Shown here: positions 1-14,999 of the stretch, piece by piece
Position numbering within the stretch: position 1 is the first letter of the stretch
Layout: every line of letters starts with the position of its first letter
Origin: Plectrocnemia conspersa
Taxonomy: Eukaryota; Arthropoda; Insecta; Trichoptera; Polycentropodidae
Reading direction: 5' to 3'
DNA: 64,000 nt
NCBI GenBank assembly: GCA_009617715.1
Contig: VTFK01000371.1
Span: forward strand, 310,001-374,000
Position numbers and translations under genes: made by a program
Notes under the pieces: generated by a model
What the model saw: the letters and a program-made list of their open reading frames with translations, nothing else
Told to the model about the DNA's origin: nothing
Database searches by the model: none

Positions 1-1904
1 CGAGGCTAAACTTGAAATAAGCTAAACAAACGCCAAACCGATTATTTTTCTAAATATTATATTGTATATTGCAACTGGGTTTATATTGAAAGAAATATGA
101 AGAACATTCCGCGTCTTTTTCGGTTGGACGACCAATTACAGAAGAGTAGTGAATTTTTTGAAACGAATGGCTGTTTTCCGTTAAGGCAGGCCAAACAAAA
201 ACATTCGTTTTGAAAAATAAACCCAAATGCACATGTTATCTCTTCTCAATGCCGTGATGATTTTAATCATTTTTATTTAGATCGCGTACCTTGGGACTAA
301 AGCCGTAAAAATTTTTTTCAACGGTGTCTCATTTAAACGAAGAAACCTATTTGGTCTTTAAGGAATAAAATGCTTTATTAAAGACACTTAATTAATGAGT
401 TCGTAGTATTCAAAAATCAACCAATTATAATGTAAATAAAAAAATAAGGAAGCTATATATGTATCTACTTCCCAACTCTTCCAATCAATACCCAACTATT
501 CGTTCCGCCATCGCACCCTGGTTTTGTTTTTTGATTGTTTTTCGAAATTCGGATTTATACTTCTCATCAATTTTGCGAATTTATATATATCCGCAATACA
601 GACCAGAGCAAAATAGTCGGTCGCAGTTGTGTTCGCGTAACGGAACAATTCCCGGCGGAGAATCCAGCTGCAATTATCCGTCTCTCGGGAAACTATCGTA
701 ATATGCGGGGCTTTTATTAAAGTTTTAATTTTGTTCACCCCGCAAATTGTTTATGCCTAAATTTTTGCTTCCTGCCCCACTCAGCCGGATTAATTCGATT
801 ACTCTCGGTGCTCGCTTTAAAAATTTAATTTAATTAACCGCAAATTGAAAATTTTAAACGATTTTAGATAAATTTTGCCTTAGGGTTTTTACATCTACTT
901 ATTTTATTTAAATTTAATTTCTGCTACATATATCCACAATAACACTTTTCTTATTAGATTTTTTCAGACATTTAAATAAAAAATTGTACAGATATTTACT
1001 AAAAATGTAATATATTTTTAAGTAATAAAAATAAAATAATTTTAGTACATATTTTGATCTAAGATCATTAAGAACTTACTTAATTGTCTTGTGGTGAATT
1101 TTCTGGCAAAAATAAAAACATTGTTTTATTATTGTTAAAGTAGTAGAATTATTTTATGTAAGCAAACTATACAAAATTTTACAATGTAGTTATTATTTTT
1201 AATCTAAAAAAATACCATTATTCTATATAACTATTGATAAATTCTAGAGCATTATAATAACTTTATTGAATTTTATACAAAACGGGTTATTCGCATTCAA
1301 TCCGCCTCCTTGCGAGACAATATACAATACGTAGTACATACATGGTTTTCTATGTATTTTTTAAAGAGACAAAGTGACGTTTATCCCTACGCCAAAGCTG
1401 GGAAACGTCACGCAGCATCCCAGATGCACTTGCAGCCGCTGCTTCTATTATTATAAATGTGAAAGACTGTTGTAGCACTCTGTGTGCTCTACTGTACTCT
1501 CGCGGGAGTACAAGATTCGAACGGGCCGAGGAGGATATCTTATCTTGGACTCGCTTTGTATTATTTCGCCGTTAACGTCACTCCTCTGCCTTCGGCCATT
1601 TGTAAAAGTCGAAATAGTCCGAAGGCATGAAATGCGAAAGAGTACATGTTGACAAATGATTAACGGAATAATGGGATTTATCGGTCATGTTATAAGTGTT
1701 GCCTTGTTAGACTACAAAAAGCTACATTGCATTTTTGATATATTCCGCAGATTATATTTTTTTATCTCATTCTAAAGACGTCATTTTTTTTTCTCTTTTT
1801 AAATGCATGAAAATTACTTATGTAATATAAAATTATAGACCAAAAATATCATATAAATTATAGACCAAAAGTACATAGATTCACTCAATTATTTTTATAA
1901 AAAA
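1..1904. other. AT-rich non-coding stretch with one GC-rich patch
   Basis: No gene or repeat is recognised. The patch at about 1375-1650 is richer in GC and CpG than its surroundings. It holds a small perfect palindrome (TGTACTC...GAGTACA, near 1492-1511) and a TTATCT GATA-like word. Open frames near 459-738 overlap on both strands and look like nothing known. The patch may be a conserved regulatory element, but nothing in the sequence proves it. Confidence 0.5.
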
Positions 1905-2210
1905 TCAATTCACTAATTCATCGATATTGTAAATCATCCAGGACCCTCAAGATAGATTCCCTAGTTATGGGGAATGGTTTTGACTTTGACGATCCGTTAG
2001 TTATTCGTGTCTTCTATAACACTTTACTTCATATAAATATTGAGTAGCCAAATATTCACTCTTAATTTTAAAAGCTTAGAAAATGTTTTTAGGACGATCT
2101 TGTGTTCCAAACTCTTTTTTTCTAGAAGCATTGTAATATACTTTTTTGAACTCTCGTATAAAATTATATGTCGCTAAGCAACTATTTTAACTATTGATGA
2201 ATTCAATTGT
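1905..2210 (+). pseudogene. decayed reverse-transcriptase fragment of the family A LINE
   Basis: A conceptual translation with stops and small shifts matches the thumb region of the better-preserved copies at 29950-31720 and 37541-39165. GFDFDDPLVIRVFYNTLL here corresponds to AFHFDNPPVIRILYDTLV there. About 90 bp further on, a stretch reading TATGTCGCTAAGCA repeats the DNA that encodes YVAKH in the better copy. The fragment lacks the catalytic domain and the 3' tail. It is the oldest-looking copy of this family in the window and lies in the same orientation as most others. Confidence 0.7.
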
Positions 2211-4424
2211 TTTTTAGTTGTTAATTAATTTATTGGCCACATAGTCATATTTTGTATGATACAATCAAGTATATATTTTTTTCTGTGACTCTGTGACTGA
2301 CGCAAATACACAGCACTTATGAAGGTGTTTCTTCCGCAATCACAAGTGCAGGTATGATATTTTAAATAAACAATATCAGTGATTTAAAACACAATACAAC
2401 TACAATCATACGACTAATTAATTTGTAGTATATTAAAAAAATACTAAAAATAATTTGAAAGTGCCTGATCTTAATAATTTAAATATTTTATGAGTAAAAT
2501 CAAAATATTTAAAATTTTATATTAAATAAACGTCACGTCTTGTAAAATGCGAGCTGTTTTAAGATTTTTTAATTATAAAAACCATTCATACAAATAATGC
2601 ATTTGCAAATGAAAATATTTTTTTACGAGCAAGCGCTATGTGTTTCCTTGCACAAGCGTCCGGGACTTTTTTCTAGTTTTCCTCTACAGCTCGCTCTAAT
2701 TGTCTTATTATGCAAAAGTGCTTTCGGAAGTTGTTACACCAAGTGGAAGTTTAGACATTTTAATTGTTTGCTGTTATATCAGTTGTTGTTTTCTTGTTGT
2801 TTTGATGTTTAGTTGAAATGTCTTCATTCCCTGTCCTACCGTTTAGTAGCAGATATTAATTTGTATCGTCTTGTACGTGCTTATTATATCGCTTCAAAAA
2901 TTTATTCTATATATATATATATATATATTATATCACGATTTGAAATAACGTTTATTAGGTTTCGTCTCAAAAAAGACGTATTTGTACGTGCGGGTTTACA
3001 ATATCTCCATCAGATTTATTATATACGTTTATAAAAGTTGCCCGAAAGATATCTACTGTTCGTAATACAAAAACTCAAATAAGGACAAGTTTCTGGCGAA
3101 ACTTTCACTTTCTTTTTTCGGTCTCCCTTCGGAGAAGTTTTCGCCCCGGTCCGATTTACCTTAGGACGTTCAAGTTTTCGCTAAATAAACTTGTCAATAG
3201 CTTTTGGTTATGTGGGCTCTCTTTGTGATCAAATTTCTGCTTTGCTTTTTGCTTGTCTTCGTACTTTGCCCAAACTCATTATGACATTAAACCAATATAC
3301 AGTTTATTAGTAAATAAAAACTATTGGAGAATTATTAACCAAAGGATAAAGAAATTATTTAATACCATTGTTCCATCATGGTATTTTTTTATTTAATGAG
3401 TAAAGCTTATTATTTATTATATTTATATTGACAGATATTTATACGCACGATTAGATTTTTATATATTTTTTTTCATTAAAAAAATTAAAACTTTGCTCAG
3501 TTTGTGTAAAATAAACTATAAATGTATTGCAATTGTAGAAGGAAAGTAAATTAAGTAATTCCAAATATAAGGTACTATTAGTTATTGAATTTTTAGGTGC
3601 ATGGTATATTGACGGTTAATTGTTAGGCACTGTCCATTCATTAACAAGTTTAATAATTAATAGGGTAAGATAAAACACTGACAGGCATAAATCAAGTGTT
3701 TATTTTGCGGCAACCGATGAATTTAGTAGAAATTTAATATTGAAACGAAATGTCTAACTCTAGCGGAATTTTTGCTTAAAGGCATTTCAAGGCAAAAGTT
3801 CAACGGAAATTATATTAATAATTTAAGATATTTATATTGACTTTTCGGGTATAAATTAAACATTAATAACTAACTTTATATTTAGGTATAAAATTAATGT
3901 GACGGTAAAATACACAAACAAATAAAATAATTATTTAATAACATTTTAATATGTATCAGGTTGTTCCAGTCTTTATATCTTTTAAGGTGTGGGTTAAACG
4001 AGTTAAAAATTAAAACGTATAATACTTTATTAAAATTATATATTCTCCATCTTTTTCTACAATTGAATATGTGACACGAATAAAGTTGTAAGTCTAATTT
4101 TTTTAGTAAGTAGCGATTTTGTTTGAATAACGTTATATGAGTGATTTTGCGATTTCAACCAAATTCTTTAAAATATAAAAAAAACTTGAGATATTATATA
4201 CCGGTAAATAAAAAATTATCTAATATAAAAAAATGTAACGATTTTAATTTCTAATTCGTTGTTTTCTAAAATTTTTTGTCAATTTTTTTTAATAAACCTT
4301 TGAAAAAATCACTATTATATTTATCAGTAGATAGGTTTTCAATATACGCTAAAAATGATCTACAGGTACTTTCTGTCAAATAGTGAAACAATGTTACAAC
4401 ATAATAACTTATGATATTCCACAA
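2211..4424. other. AT-rich non-coding stretch, (TA)n microsatellite
   Basis: No gene is recognised. A TA dinucleotide run lies at 2909-2929. A small GC-richer patch at about 3060-3190 carries no homology I recognise. Open frames at 2597-2812 and 2813-3034 are AT-driven and have no recognisable domain. Confidence 0.5.
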
Positions 4425-6420
<1,996 letters not shown>

Positions 6421-7779
6421 TTTTTCATAGTCGATTTATGAGATACCAATGTTCCGCAAATTGAATCCTTTTCCAATTTTTTTTAATGTAAACTAAATGT
6501 GCTGGCTTAATATCCTCACTAACAACCCTTCACAACCAGTTCTTACGTAGATTTATATTTATAAAATTGCTGGAACGATTTTTTAAAATTTATTAATATC
6601 CCTGCCCATTGCATTACAGATGTTTTAAACTGCTTTTGCCGCACTATGACCGAGTTAAAACTCATTAGCATAATATAGCTGAATTGAGCAGCCTGATATT
6701 TATTATATTTTTTATCTAGAACATAAAAGTCACTGAAATCAATGGTGGCCTACGTTATTTTTATATTTAGAATATTGATTTTATTATTTTAAGAATATTA
6801 TGTAAAACATAATTATATATTTTTTATTTTCCATGGTATAATTCGAACTTTTATTAACAAGACATAAATATAGATGTTTAATTTGAGTATAGACTATTAT
6901 TTTCAAAACAAATAAGACATTTAGTCAATCTCACGTTTCCTATGAAATCGGATGATGGCATTTACACGTTGTAAAAGAGAGAAAGGGGAATTGAAAATAA
7001 AATAGCATTTTCAGATCCATGCTGTGGAAAAAAACTAAACTAGATTATTGCTATGTTATAGATTCATATTTGGTCAACCACTCGTATATATAAAACAATA
7101 CCAATACAACAATAATATATTGATATTGCTTTAATAAAAGTAAATATACAGTTTTTATTAATTTTGTACAGTTTTATGCCCAAAGTTTTTTGCTGATTAT
7201 TAGCATATTTTCTTAATTATAAATGTAACGTTTTTATTAGTAATAATTTAAACTTTAACCTTATTTTCTTTAATGTTACATAATATAACATAGACTGCTA
7301 TTGATATCTGTGACGTAAAAATATACACAAAGTTTTAAACTGCGAATTTATAAATAATTAAGTATATTTTTATATATATTAGGTGAAATGCTAATGTAAA
7401 GTTCTAATGCTGTCTTAAATAAATTTATGCTATTAAAGAATAAAATAATCTACAGATCGGTGTTAACTTTTAAAATAACTAATATTATAAATACGCCCTA
7501 TAGAATAATTAATAAAATACAATAGAAAGTCATTCAGCAAGATAAAGCTTTTCTAAGAATTATTGTAAGATGTTAAAATTATCGTCTTAGCGGTAATTGA
7601 TTAAACAATAATTTAAATGAAAAAGCAACTTTTTTGACCATGGTCCAACTCTTTACATTTTCACCAAAGTTGTTAAAAAAAAACAATAAAACTTAGAGTG
7701 AGAGAAACGTTGAAACATCTCAATTGTGATGTTTGTTATCCTACAGCCTTGGAATTGTTTTTTTTACATGCCTTCGTTT
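6421..7779. other. AT-rich non-coding stretch
   Basis: I see no gene, repeat boundary or structured motif here. Confidence 0.5.
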
Positions 7780-8100
7780 TAAAAGTGACGTGGCACGTAA
7801 ACAAAGAGTTTTAGTGTCGCGGTGGAGAATGTAAAGGACCGGCCGACACAATTCCGACACTTACCACCGTCGTAGTGGCTTAAGGAAGTCGACCGTGAAA
7901 ATTCGTCCAGATCCTGGTCTAGTGTGGGAAGGTGAGCATCTAAAACCCAATGTGGTACATAGGTCTACGCGGCACCGGAACGAGGGGTTTAGGGTAGAGC
8001 TTACCGGAACAGGACCCAACGCTGTGGTCGCTTAAACTTTAATAACATGCACTACGCCATGATCTTGTGACACGGTTCAATTGCTCGGAAACTATGGAGC
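7780..8100. other. unidentified GC-rich patch
   Basis: This 320-bp patch is much richer in G and C than the flanking DNA and has abrupt edges. The minus strand has an uninterrupted frame of about 65 codons (roughly 8036-7843) with a segment reading FRCRVDLCTTLGFRCSPS. The plus strand reads KDRPTQFRHLPPS and WLKEVDRENSSRSWSSVGR between stops. I recognise no family in either. It could be a retroelement fragment, a retrocopy piece, or a conserved non-coding block. Confidence 0.35.
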
Positions 8101-9170
8101 TGGCAAAATTACATTAAACTTTTAACAAATTAAATTAAATTTTAATACGTATTGAACAGTAACCCAAATTCCCTAATTGAATTTCTGAACAATATAAAGA
8201 ATTTTCCATAAATAATTGCACTTTTCTAGGCTTATTTTACCTTCAACAGTTGTCACATATTCCAACTTTTTTATTTAATGTTTCTGAAACGTTTTCAAAT
8301 AATCTGATTTAACAAAGAAATATCGATAAAATAAAACTCTTAACTTCCAAACATTTTCTTCCTTAATTGCATTAAGCTCTAAGGGTCTTAAGGACATAGA
8401 TGCACACTTAAATAATCCACAATTTAAACGCCTTTAATTTTATTGCCACTTATATAATACAAATCAGTGGATTGATTTTAGTTATTCTACTTCTATTAAG
8501 CTCTACGTTTCAGGATAGAGCTTGACCTCCTCCACAAAAGTTTTCCAGAAGGTTTTGTTCTTGGCTAACCGCCTTCTCTATATTTTTCTGCATGTCAATA
8601 TGTTTGATATCAATCCTAGCTAGTAGTCTAAAAACATAAAATATATGATTCTTAGTATATTTTTTGTGTCAAGAGAATAATAACTAAACTAGAATATTAC
8701 TATCTAACGTTGTAGTGCAGTACTGTACTTAAAATATCTAAAACTCAATATTATTTATTATTAAATATTTAGAAAGCAATATTTTTATTATTATTAAAAA
8801 AAATATTGTTTTTATTATAATATACATATATATGAATTTAATAATAAATTAAAACCGATTTTTTTCATAATCAATAATAAAACTTTTATATGGTTAAATG
8901 TCAAAATGAGTACATATCTTTTCTTTTCTAATTTATTTTTTTAAACTAACTATTTTTTTATGTTTGATATATTTAATACATAAAAATAAACATTGTATAC
9001 TTAATTTGATTAATATTAACATGTCTGCTAATCTCAAGTTAAGAGCTTTAGGGAATCTTTTAAAATACTATTTTTTTCATTAGAAAAATAGTTTTGTTCA
9101 AATATATATTATACTAAAAACCATAATGTAATGTAAGCAGCATATTTTTATCCTTTTATTTTGGATTTAA
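8101..9170. other. AT-rich non-coding stretch
   Basis: No gene or repeat recognised. Several TAATAATA-rich runs only. Confidence 0.5.
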
Positions 9171-9260
9171 TAATTAATTCTATATTTTTGTTTCAGGTAA
9201 GCAACCACGGCATATATTAACGTTTTGTCTCATTTGGATTATGATTGGTGAGAATTTAAT
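9171..9260 (+). other. predicted recursive (zero-length exon) splice site 1
   Basis: A T-rich tract ends in TTTTTGTTTCAG at 9196 and is followed at once by the donor GTAAGC at 9197. A TTAAT branch-point-like word lies about 20 nt upstream of the AG. A second donor, GGTGAGA, begins at 9248 and defines a potential 51-nt 'RS exon' (9197-9247). Known biology: in long Drosophila introns such juxtaposed sites first accept the upstream exon and then regenerate a donor, so nothing remains in the mRNA. The near-identical site at 55880 on the same strand strengthens the call. An ordinary 51-nt cassette exon is the alternative; it is open only in the third frame. Confidence 0.65.
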
Positions 9261-10550
9261 AATTTATTTTCCCTTCACAATAAATTTTACTTAAATATGC
9301 TTTATATATTAAAATTTAATATGTAGTAAGCATTATTTATTACACATATTTGATATGAACAAATTGTTGTTTAAATAAGGGAAATATTTTTTAATAAAAA
9401 CATGATAGTAACACTGAAATCTCATCGGTTAAATTTATTAATTGTATATTATAGCTACAACCATTATTATTATCCCAACTGAATCGGTTTATATTATGTT
9501 ATTTAGCCATTACTTATTGTTTTAGTGTGATTTTAATTTTTCTATCAAAATTTATTTATTAGATTATTTAAATTAAATTTTCAATGCATGCTATTTATTT
9601 TATGACATATAATTCCAATAATCTTTTCATTGTTAAATATTGAGTCTAACTTTTCATTGCTTTTACAAAATTATTATCGAAAATATATATTGATTGATTA
9701 TTCTTGATTTTTGTTAAAATAATAATTAAAGTAATAAAAAAGTTTTTTTAATGTATATCTATATATTAATTCATATGGAATATCTTGAATTAAAGTGCAG
9801 AAATAATATAATCTTAGTAACCTAAATTAAGTTACTGTAAAAATTTAATCAAACATTGAAAAAAAATATATTTGCTTATTGTCAGATTTTTGCCCCGAAA
9901 CACGCTCATGCTTTAAAGATTTTCACAATTTTTTGACCCATCGTTACAAAATTAAATTGATCTTTAGCGAGAGAAATCTAATTTTTGAACAGAAATATAA
10001 TAATGAAAGGAAATTGAAAAAGTATTGTGTATAACTATTTTAATATCAACCTCACTCAAATTTTATTTCTAAGTTAATGAGTTAATCAGAATGATAGACT
10101 AGTTTTTTGAGTCGGTAAATTATTATTGTATGCTTTTTAATTTCTATCGTGTCAAGGAAAATAAAATTTGTGTTTATTAAATAAGTGACATTTTAATCGA
10201 TCATCAATAATAAAGATTTCTTAGATTTTAATAATCTAACAAATCAATTTCTAGACCTAATGGACTGCGTTATTCCAACCTTAATAATATTATATAACTA
10301 GTACTATTAAAAAGTTTTGCTTTCTTAAGTTAAAGCATTTTATATTTCTGCAGTTTGCAATATTTCTAGCTAGTGTTTTTTTTTTAAATAATCAAAAAGA
10401 AATTGTATGTTGAAAATAATATTCCGTCTCTATTACACAAAAAGAGAACAAGCTTGTTTTCTTGCATAAAATTTATCATTTAACTCTCATTAAATTTGCA
10501 CAAAGCCCTTCTTGCAAAATTTAACTTTTAAAGTCTCCACCCTAAAGTTG
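9261..10550. other. AT-rich non-coding stretch
   Basis: No gene, repeat or motif recognised. Confidence 0.5.
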
Positions 10551-11070
10551 ACATCCCTCAATCAAATCAAAGTTCCCAGCAACATGTTTCCAATCGAGCG
10601 TTTCGAAAAGCGTTTAATCACGTTGAGGGTATTAATTTGAAAGGGTAGAGTAGAAAGACATCTGGTCCGGATGTTCCATCGAAGGCTCCACTCGAAATTA
10701 AGCACACTCGAGTGGAGCCAAAGAGGCACACAATAAGTGCAAAAAGCATTCGAAACAAGCCAGGAAGGTCAGGAAGGTCCGCGCGAAGGCAACGGGAAAT
10801 GACGTTCTTTAACGGCGGAAATTGAATGTTAACGGACTCTCCTCTCCAGCAAATAGTATAGGTACTATATACTGCGTAGTTTACCTACTTCAAAGGACGA
10901 TGTTTTTATTTGCCCGTCGATCTGTATCGAATTACTCATAAAACGGACCAATTTCCTGGCGCTCGTTATCGCAGCAAGCAGGTGAGCCTGATACTCTTGC
11001 ACTCTTGCCGCGGGGCGAAACGCTAATTGCTTTTAAAGTCGGCCCGATCAAAAGGGGCGGTCGCTGGGGG
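10551..11070. other. GC-rich patch with an 11-bp palindrome
   Basis: The patch contains a perfect inverted repeat GGCTCCACTCG / CGAGTGGAGCC (10684-10694 and 10709-10719, 14-nt spacer) and CpG-rich words. A CAG|GTGAG word at 10981/10982 resembles a donor but has no polypyrimidine tract. No open frame resembles a protein. It looks like a candidate regulatory or conserved non-coding element. Confidence 0.4.
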
Positions 11071-11897
11071 TTGAACTAATGAAATTTAGTCTAATATTTT
11101 TATTGCTTTAGCGTAATATGATTTGCTCGATAATTTGTTTTTGGTGTTTCTTCTTGTTAAATTTAAATGTCGGGCCAAATTAAATTCATGTTTTTTAATT
11201 TTTCGGTGTAGTAATTCGAACAAATTTATTGTTTTAATTTAAATTTAATATGCACTATATATTTTTAATTTATATGGATTGTTTTTATAATTAATACAAT
11301 AAATTCTGCTCATATTTCAAATATCAATAAACCCTGCAATGCAAACTACAGTAATAAATAGTTTTTTTTTTATACAGCACGAAAATAATATACTGGTGTT
11401 GAATTTCCATTATCATTAGTTCCATTCATTAATTGAATTTTCGGTTAAACTTTATTGTATATAAAATAAATATATTATTATAGTTATTAATGTGAAATTT
11501 CAATAAATTATTACTCAGGCAATAACGATACGCGTATAAATTTAAATTAAAAGGTTTCAAAGCGAACGCCATAAATTATTTAAGCTGTATTTTTTTATCG
11601 CCGTGGTAATTATATAAAATTTGCACTTTCACATCCACAATTTCCAACCAACTCTATAAAAAATTTAACTAGTCACGCGTCGAACGGTTAATAATTTTCA
11701 AAACAACCACAACGATGCTGTTGCATGCGGGACGTAAACCGCATCGAATTGCATGACAATTACTATACAATTTCAATGGGTTAAAAAAAAGCTTTTTTAA
11801 TAACACTTCATCGAACGCCACTAGGAGCAAGTCGAATAAATGTAACAACGTGTTTATTTAATATATTATTTACATCGTATTAGTAACACATATTTTT
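11071..11897. other. AT-rich non-coding stretch
   Basis: Nothing recognised beyond AT-rich low-complexity sequence. Confidence 0.5.
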
Positions 11898-12436
11898 TGT
11901 AGACGTTATCTGATTTAGAATTTTATAAAGGTCTCTCTCAGTTGTTCCCTAATTATTTGACCATTAAGTATAAAAACATGTTCTGAAAGGTTTCTACTCA
12001 GATCAATTGCTATTAATATTGCTCACTAATGAAATAAAAACGGAAATGAATCGCTCAAATTTACATTTATATACGGATGACTTGAAAAATGACAGGAGAG
12101 TGAAGTATATTTTGGATTATCCTGACTTGCCTGAGATGCACTTAATTATTTGATAAAATCGACTTTCGATAACCGATTGCCATTCAGTGTCATAAAATGT
12201 CACACAATTTTATTTAATTTTTTTTTAATTTTGCCAGAATTCTCCTACCACATTAATGGATATACTCTAGACAGGCCCTCTCCTAATAATGATCTTAGTG
12301 TGAAGTTTGAGATTTTTAAAAAATGAATTAAGATACTTGATTTTATTCTATAAGATGCGCACTATTTTATACTTAAGTATTGCACACATATTCTGACGTT
12401 TATTTACTACCTAATGTTGCACAAATATCTTCCGAT
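11898..12436 (+). pseudogene. family A LINE reverse-transcriptase relic, truncated by Tigger
   Basis: The conceptual translation follows the RT domain of the copy at 37541-39165 block by block. LSDLEFYKGLSQLFPNYLT corresponds to LSNFEFSEDLINLFSNYLT. QLLLILLTNEIKTEMNRS precedes LHLYTDDLK, where the catalytic YADD has become YTDD. RLPFSVIKCHTI, FSYHINGYTLDR and IKILDFIL follow. Several frameshifts and stops are present, so it is dead. The match runs up to the TA at 12437-12438, where a Tigger element begins. No match is resumed on the far side that I can see. Confidence 0.8.
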
Positions 12437-12438
12437 TA

Positions 12439-13421
12439 CAGGCGGCCCTCGACTTTCGCACATAATTGGTTCCTGAAAATGTGTGCGAATGTTGAATGTA
12501 CGAAAGTCGAGGGAAGTAAAAAAAAATTGAAATTGTATGTATTTTAAAATAATTATTTATTAAGTAAATATAAGATGTTTAAGAGGCACGTTTAAGTGGG
12601 GTTTGCGGGTGTTTCCTTTGAAAAGTTATTAAGAGTCAACTGTTTTCCACTATTCTTTTTCTTTTCTTCATATAGTATTTTATAACATGCTATGTTTTTA
12701 TTGATCGCCCCACGCACTTGAGATATGCGTTCTCCATTGGGATCACAATCTTCCATAATATTTAAAATTTGTCAAGGTGCGTGAAGGCTTTATTCATATT
12801 TTTCATTGTTAAAGAGTTTTCCAAAATAAACCTGTCTCATCTACATTAAATATTTGGCTAGAGGAATATTCTACATCTTCAATAATTTTGAATAATTATG
12901 AAATAAATTCTTTTGCAGCATCTTTATTCGCATCAGCCGATTCTCCAGTAAATTTAATATTATGAAAAAAATACTTCATTTTAAAATTGTAAAACTAACC
13001 GTTGCTTGTTTGAAAAACCGTGTTAAAATATTTTTTAATCTATCCTTCCAGTCTTTGTGCAAACTAAGAGCTTTTGCTTGAATAATTCAAATACTCAGAG
13101 GGACATCTTTTTGATGTTGGTTTTCCATTTTATCCATGTTTTTTTGCTGTGTTTTTTTGGAAACATATCATTAAAGATTGTGGAAATATATCTTTATTTT
13201 CCACAATTTTGAACATATTCTTTAATTATATTTTTATTTTGCAAAATTGAACATATTGTAGACCTGTTTGTATCATACGAACGTCCGATTGAAGCAAAAG
13301 ATTCACTGCTATCAGAACGTTTTTTAAAAAAAAAATTAAATTTAAAAAAATTGTTTTTTTTTTAATGTGCGAAATAGCGAATTGTGCGAAAATCGAACGT
13401 TCGAAAGTCGAGGGTCGCCTG
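12439..13421 (-). mobile_element. Tigger/pogo-type DNA transposon relic
   Basis: The 983-bp element has inverted ends CAGGCGGCCCTCGACTTTCG and (reverse complement of the right end) CAGGCGACCCTCGACTTTCG, flanked by TA on both sides (12437-12438 and 13422-13423). This is the structure of pogo-group Tc1/mariner elements. The minus strand holds a decayed transposase. From about 13137 it reads MDKMENQHQKDVPLSI, then IIQAKALSLHKDWKDRL, HNIKFTGESADANKDAAKEF, and QIFNVDETGLFWK. The last contains the first catalytic aspartate (VDET). The N-terminal helix-turn-helix part and later catalytic aspartates are missing or unreadable. It is an internally deleted, inactive copy nested in a LINE relic. Confidence 0.88.
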
Positions 13422-13423
13422 TA

Positions 13424-14999
13424 CTATAGATAACTTATTTTTTATCGCATGTAATAATTTTAAAATATTTTTTTTAAGAACTTAATAAGAATAGACTTTC
13501 TCAATCAGACAAAAACGTGCGGTACCCATTTGTCCATTTGTTTTTACATTTTCTATGGAATCCAGATGAAATATACTTTTAATGTACAGGTGTTTAATTA
13601 AATAAATAATAAAAAAATATAATATAAAAACTTGTTTAGTAATTTTTTCTTAGGCTTTATGTAATCATTTAAAAATATATTTATATATTGATTGTTTGTT
13701 GTATTTTTTTTTTTGTATGTTACTTTCAAATATTTATTTATACAAGATTCATAAAACATCATATATAGATAATTATTAATAAACTTAATACAGTGGGCCT
13801 AAGAAGAAATGTAGTATTAAAAATACATTTATATATTTTCTTGTCCAAGCGGTTCGAAGCAAATATTCTGTTTTTATAATACCTGTATGTTTTTTTTTCG
13901 AGCGAGAAAAATTATTAATTAGGTGTGTAAAATATTTTTGGTAAGAGGTTTAGTTAACATCGTTACGTTTATCAAACAGTTAAAATTAGTTCAAGTTCTA
14001 AACTTTACAAACTCTACCATCAAACACACATATCTAAATGTTCTTTATCTTAGATTATTGTTTCTCTTACGTACTTATTTTTTTAGAGCCTTTAATAAAT
14101 ATTTTCTCTGGGTATTTTATTTTTAAAACATTAACGATAAAACGCGACATTGTCTTACTCCTCTGTATATTTAAATTCTATTCGTTCGCATAATATTTTT
14201 TATAATTCACTTTTCCTATTTTAATTTCATTGTTAAATTTTGTCGACTCGTTTTGCAAGCGATTTGTCCCCTGCGTTAACCGCGCAGGTTAACTGAATAA
14301 CACGCTTTATGTGAAATTATGGTGATTACGCAAATGAAAACTTTCGCCGTGGCGAATAATTTCGACCGAGCGCACTGAAATTTCATCTGTAGCCATTATT
14401 TGTCCGGAAAAGTACACCTGCCATTAGGGAGAATTAAGGTAAAACGTATACCACGCCTAATGGTAATTGTATATAAACTAATCTCCTATTCTTCTCCCAT
14501 TACGGTTATCTTAGCACGGAGCGAAACGTGATGTTAATACGTTACAAAATTTTGGCCGCCATAAAACACGTAACGTTTTATATTTCTTTTTATTTTGCTA
14601 AAGCATGCTGTGTTAAGAGTAAAATGTATTACGGTTTAAAGGGTAGCGTGTGGTGAAAATTTTGTACAGATTAGAGGAAATTATTTGTATAAAAACGTAG
14701 AACATATAATGCAATTAATACGCAATAATGTGAAATAATTTAGTCGTGATGTGATAAAGATCAATTTAGTTTATTTGTTTTGAGATAATTAAATTTAAAT
14801 GTTGTTCATAAATAACTGTTTGAGTTTTTTTAACAAGAGCAAAACGTACAAAAACGTATTATAAAATGTTATGTACCTATGTAATAGTATTTTTTTAATT
14901 TGCTTTAAGTTGAATTGGTTTTTACTTTCCATATAATTAAAATATTATTAAAAGACTAAATGGTGTCTTATTTGGTTAGTGTAGTTTTAATATCGTGTT
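13424..14999. other. AT-rich stretch with a GC-richer patch
   Basis: A GC-richer patch lies at about 14230-14560 (it includes GCGTTAACCGCGCAGGTTAAC). No gene is recognised. An AT-rich open frame at 13923-14126 has no known domain. Confidence 0.45.

Noticed and set aside
2909..2929. (TA)n run as a regulatory or structural feature
   Set aside because: Plain microsatellite, common in AT-rich DNA.
7800..8040. Open frames when the GC-rich patch is read backwards without complementing
   Set aside because: No biological mechanism produces inversion without complementation; open frames in that direction are a composition effect.
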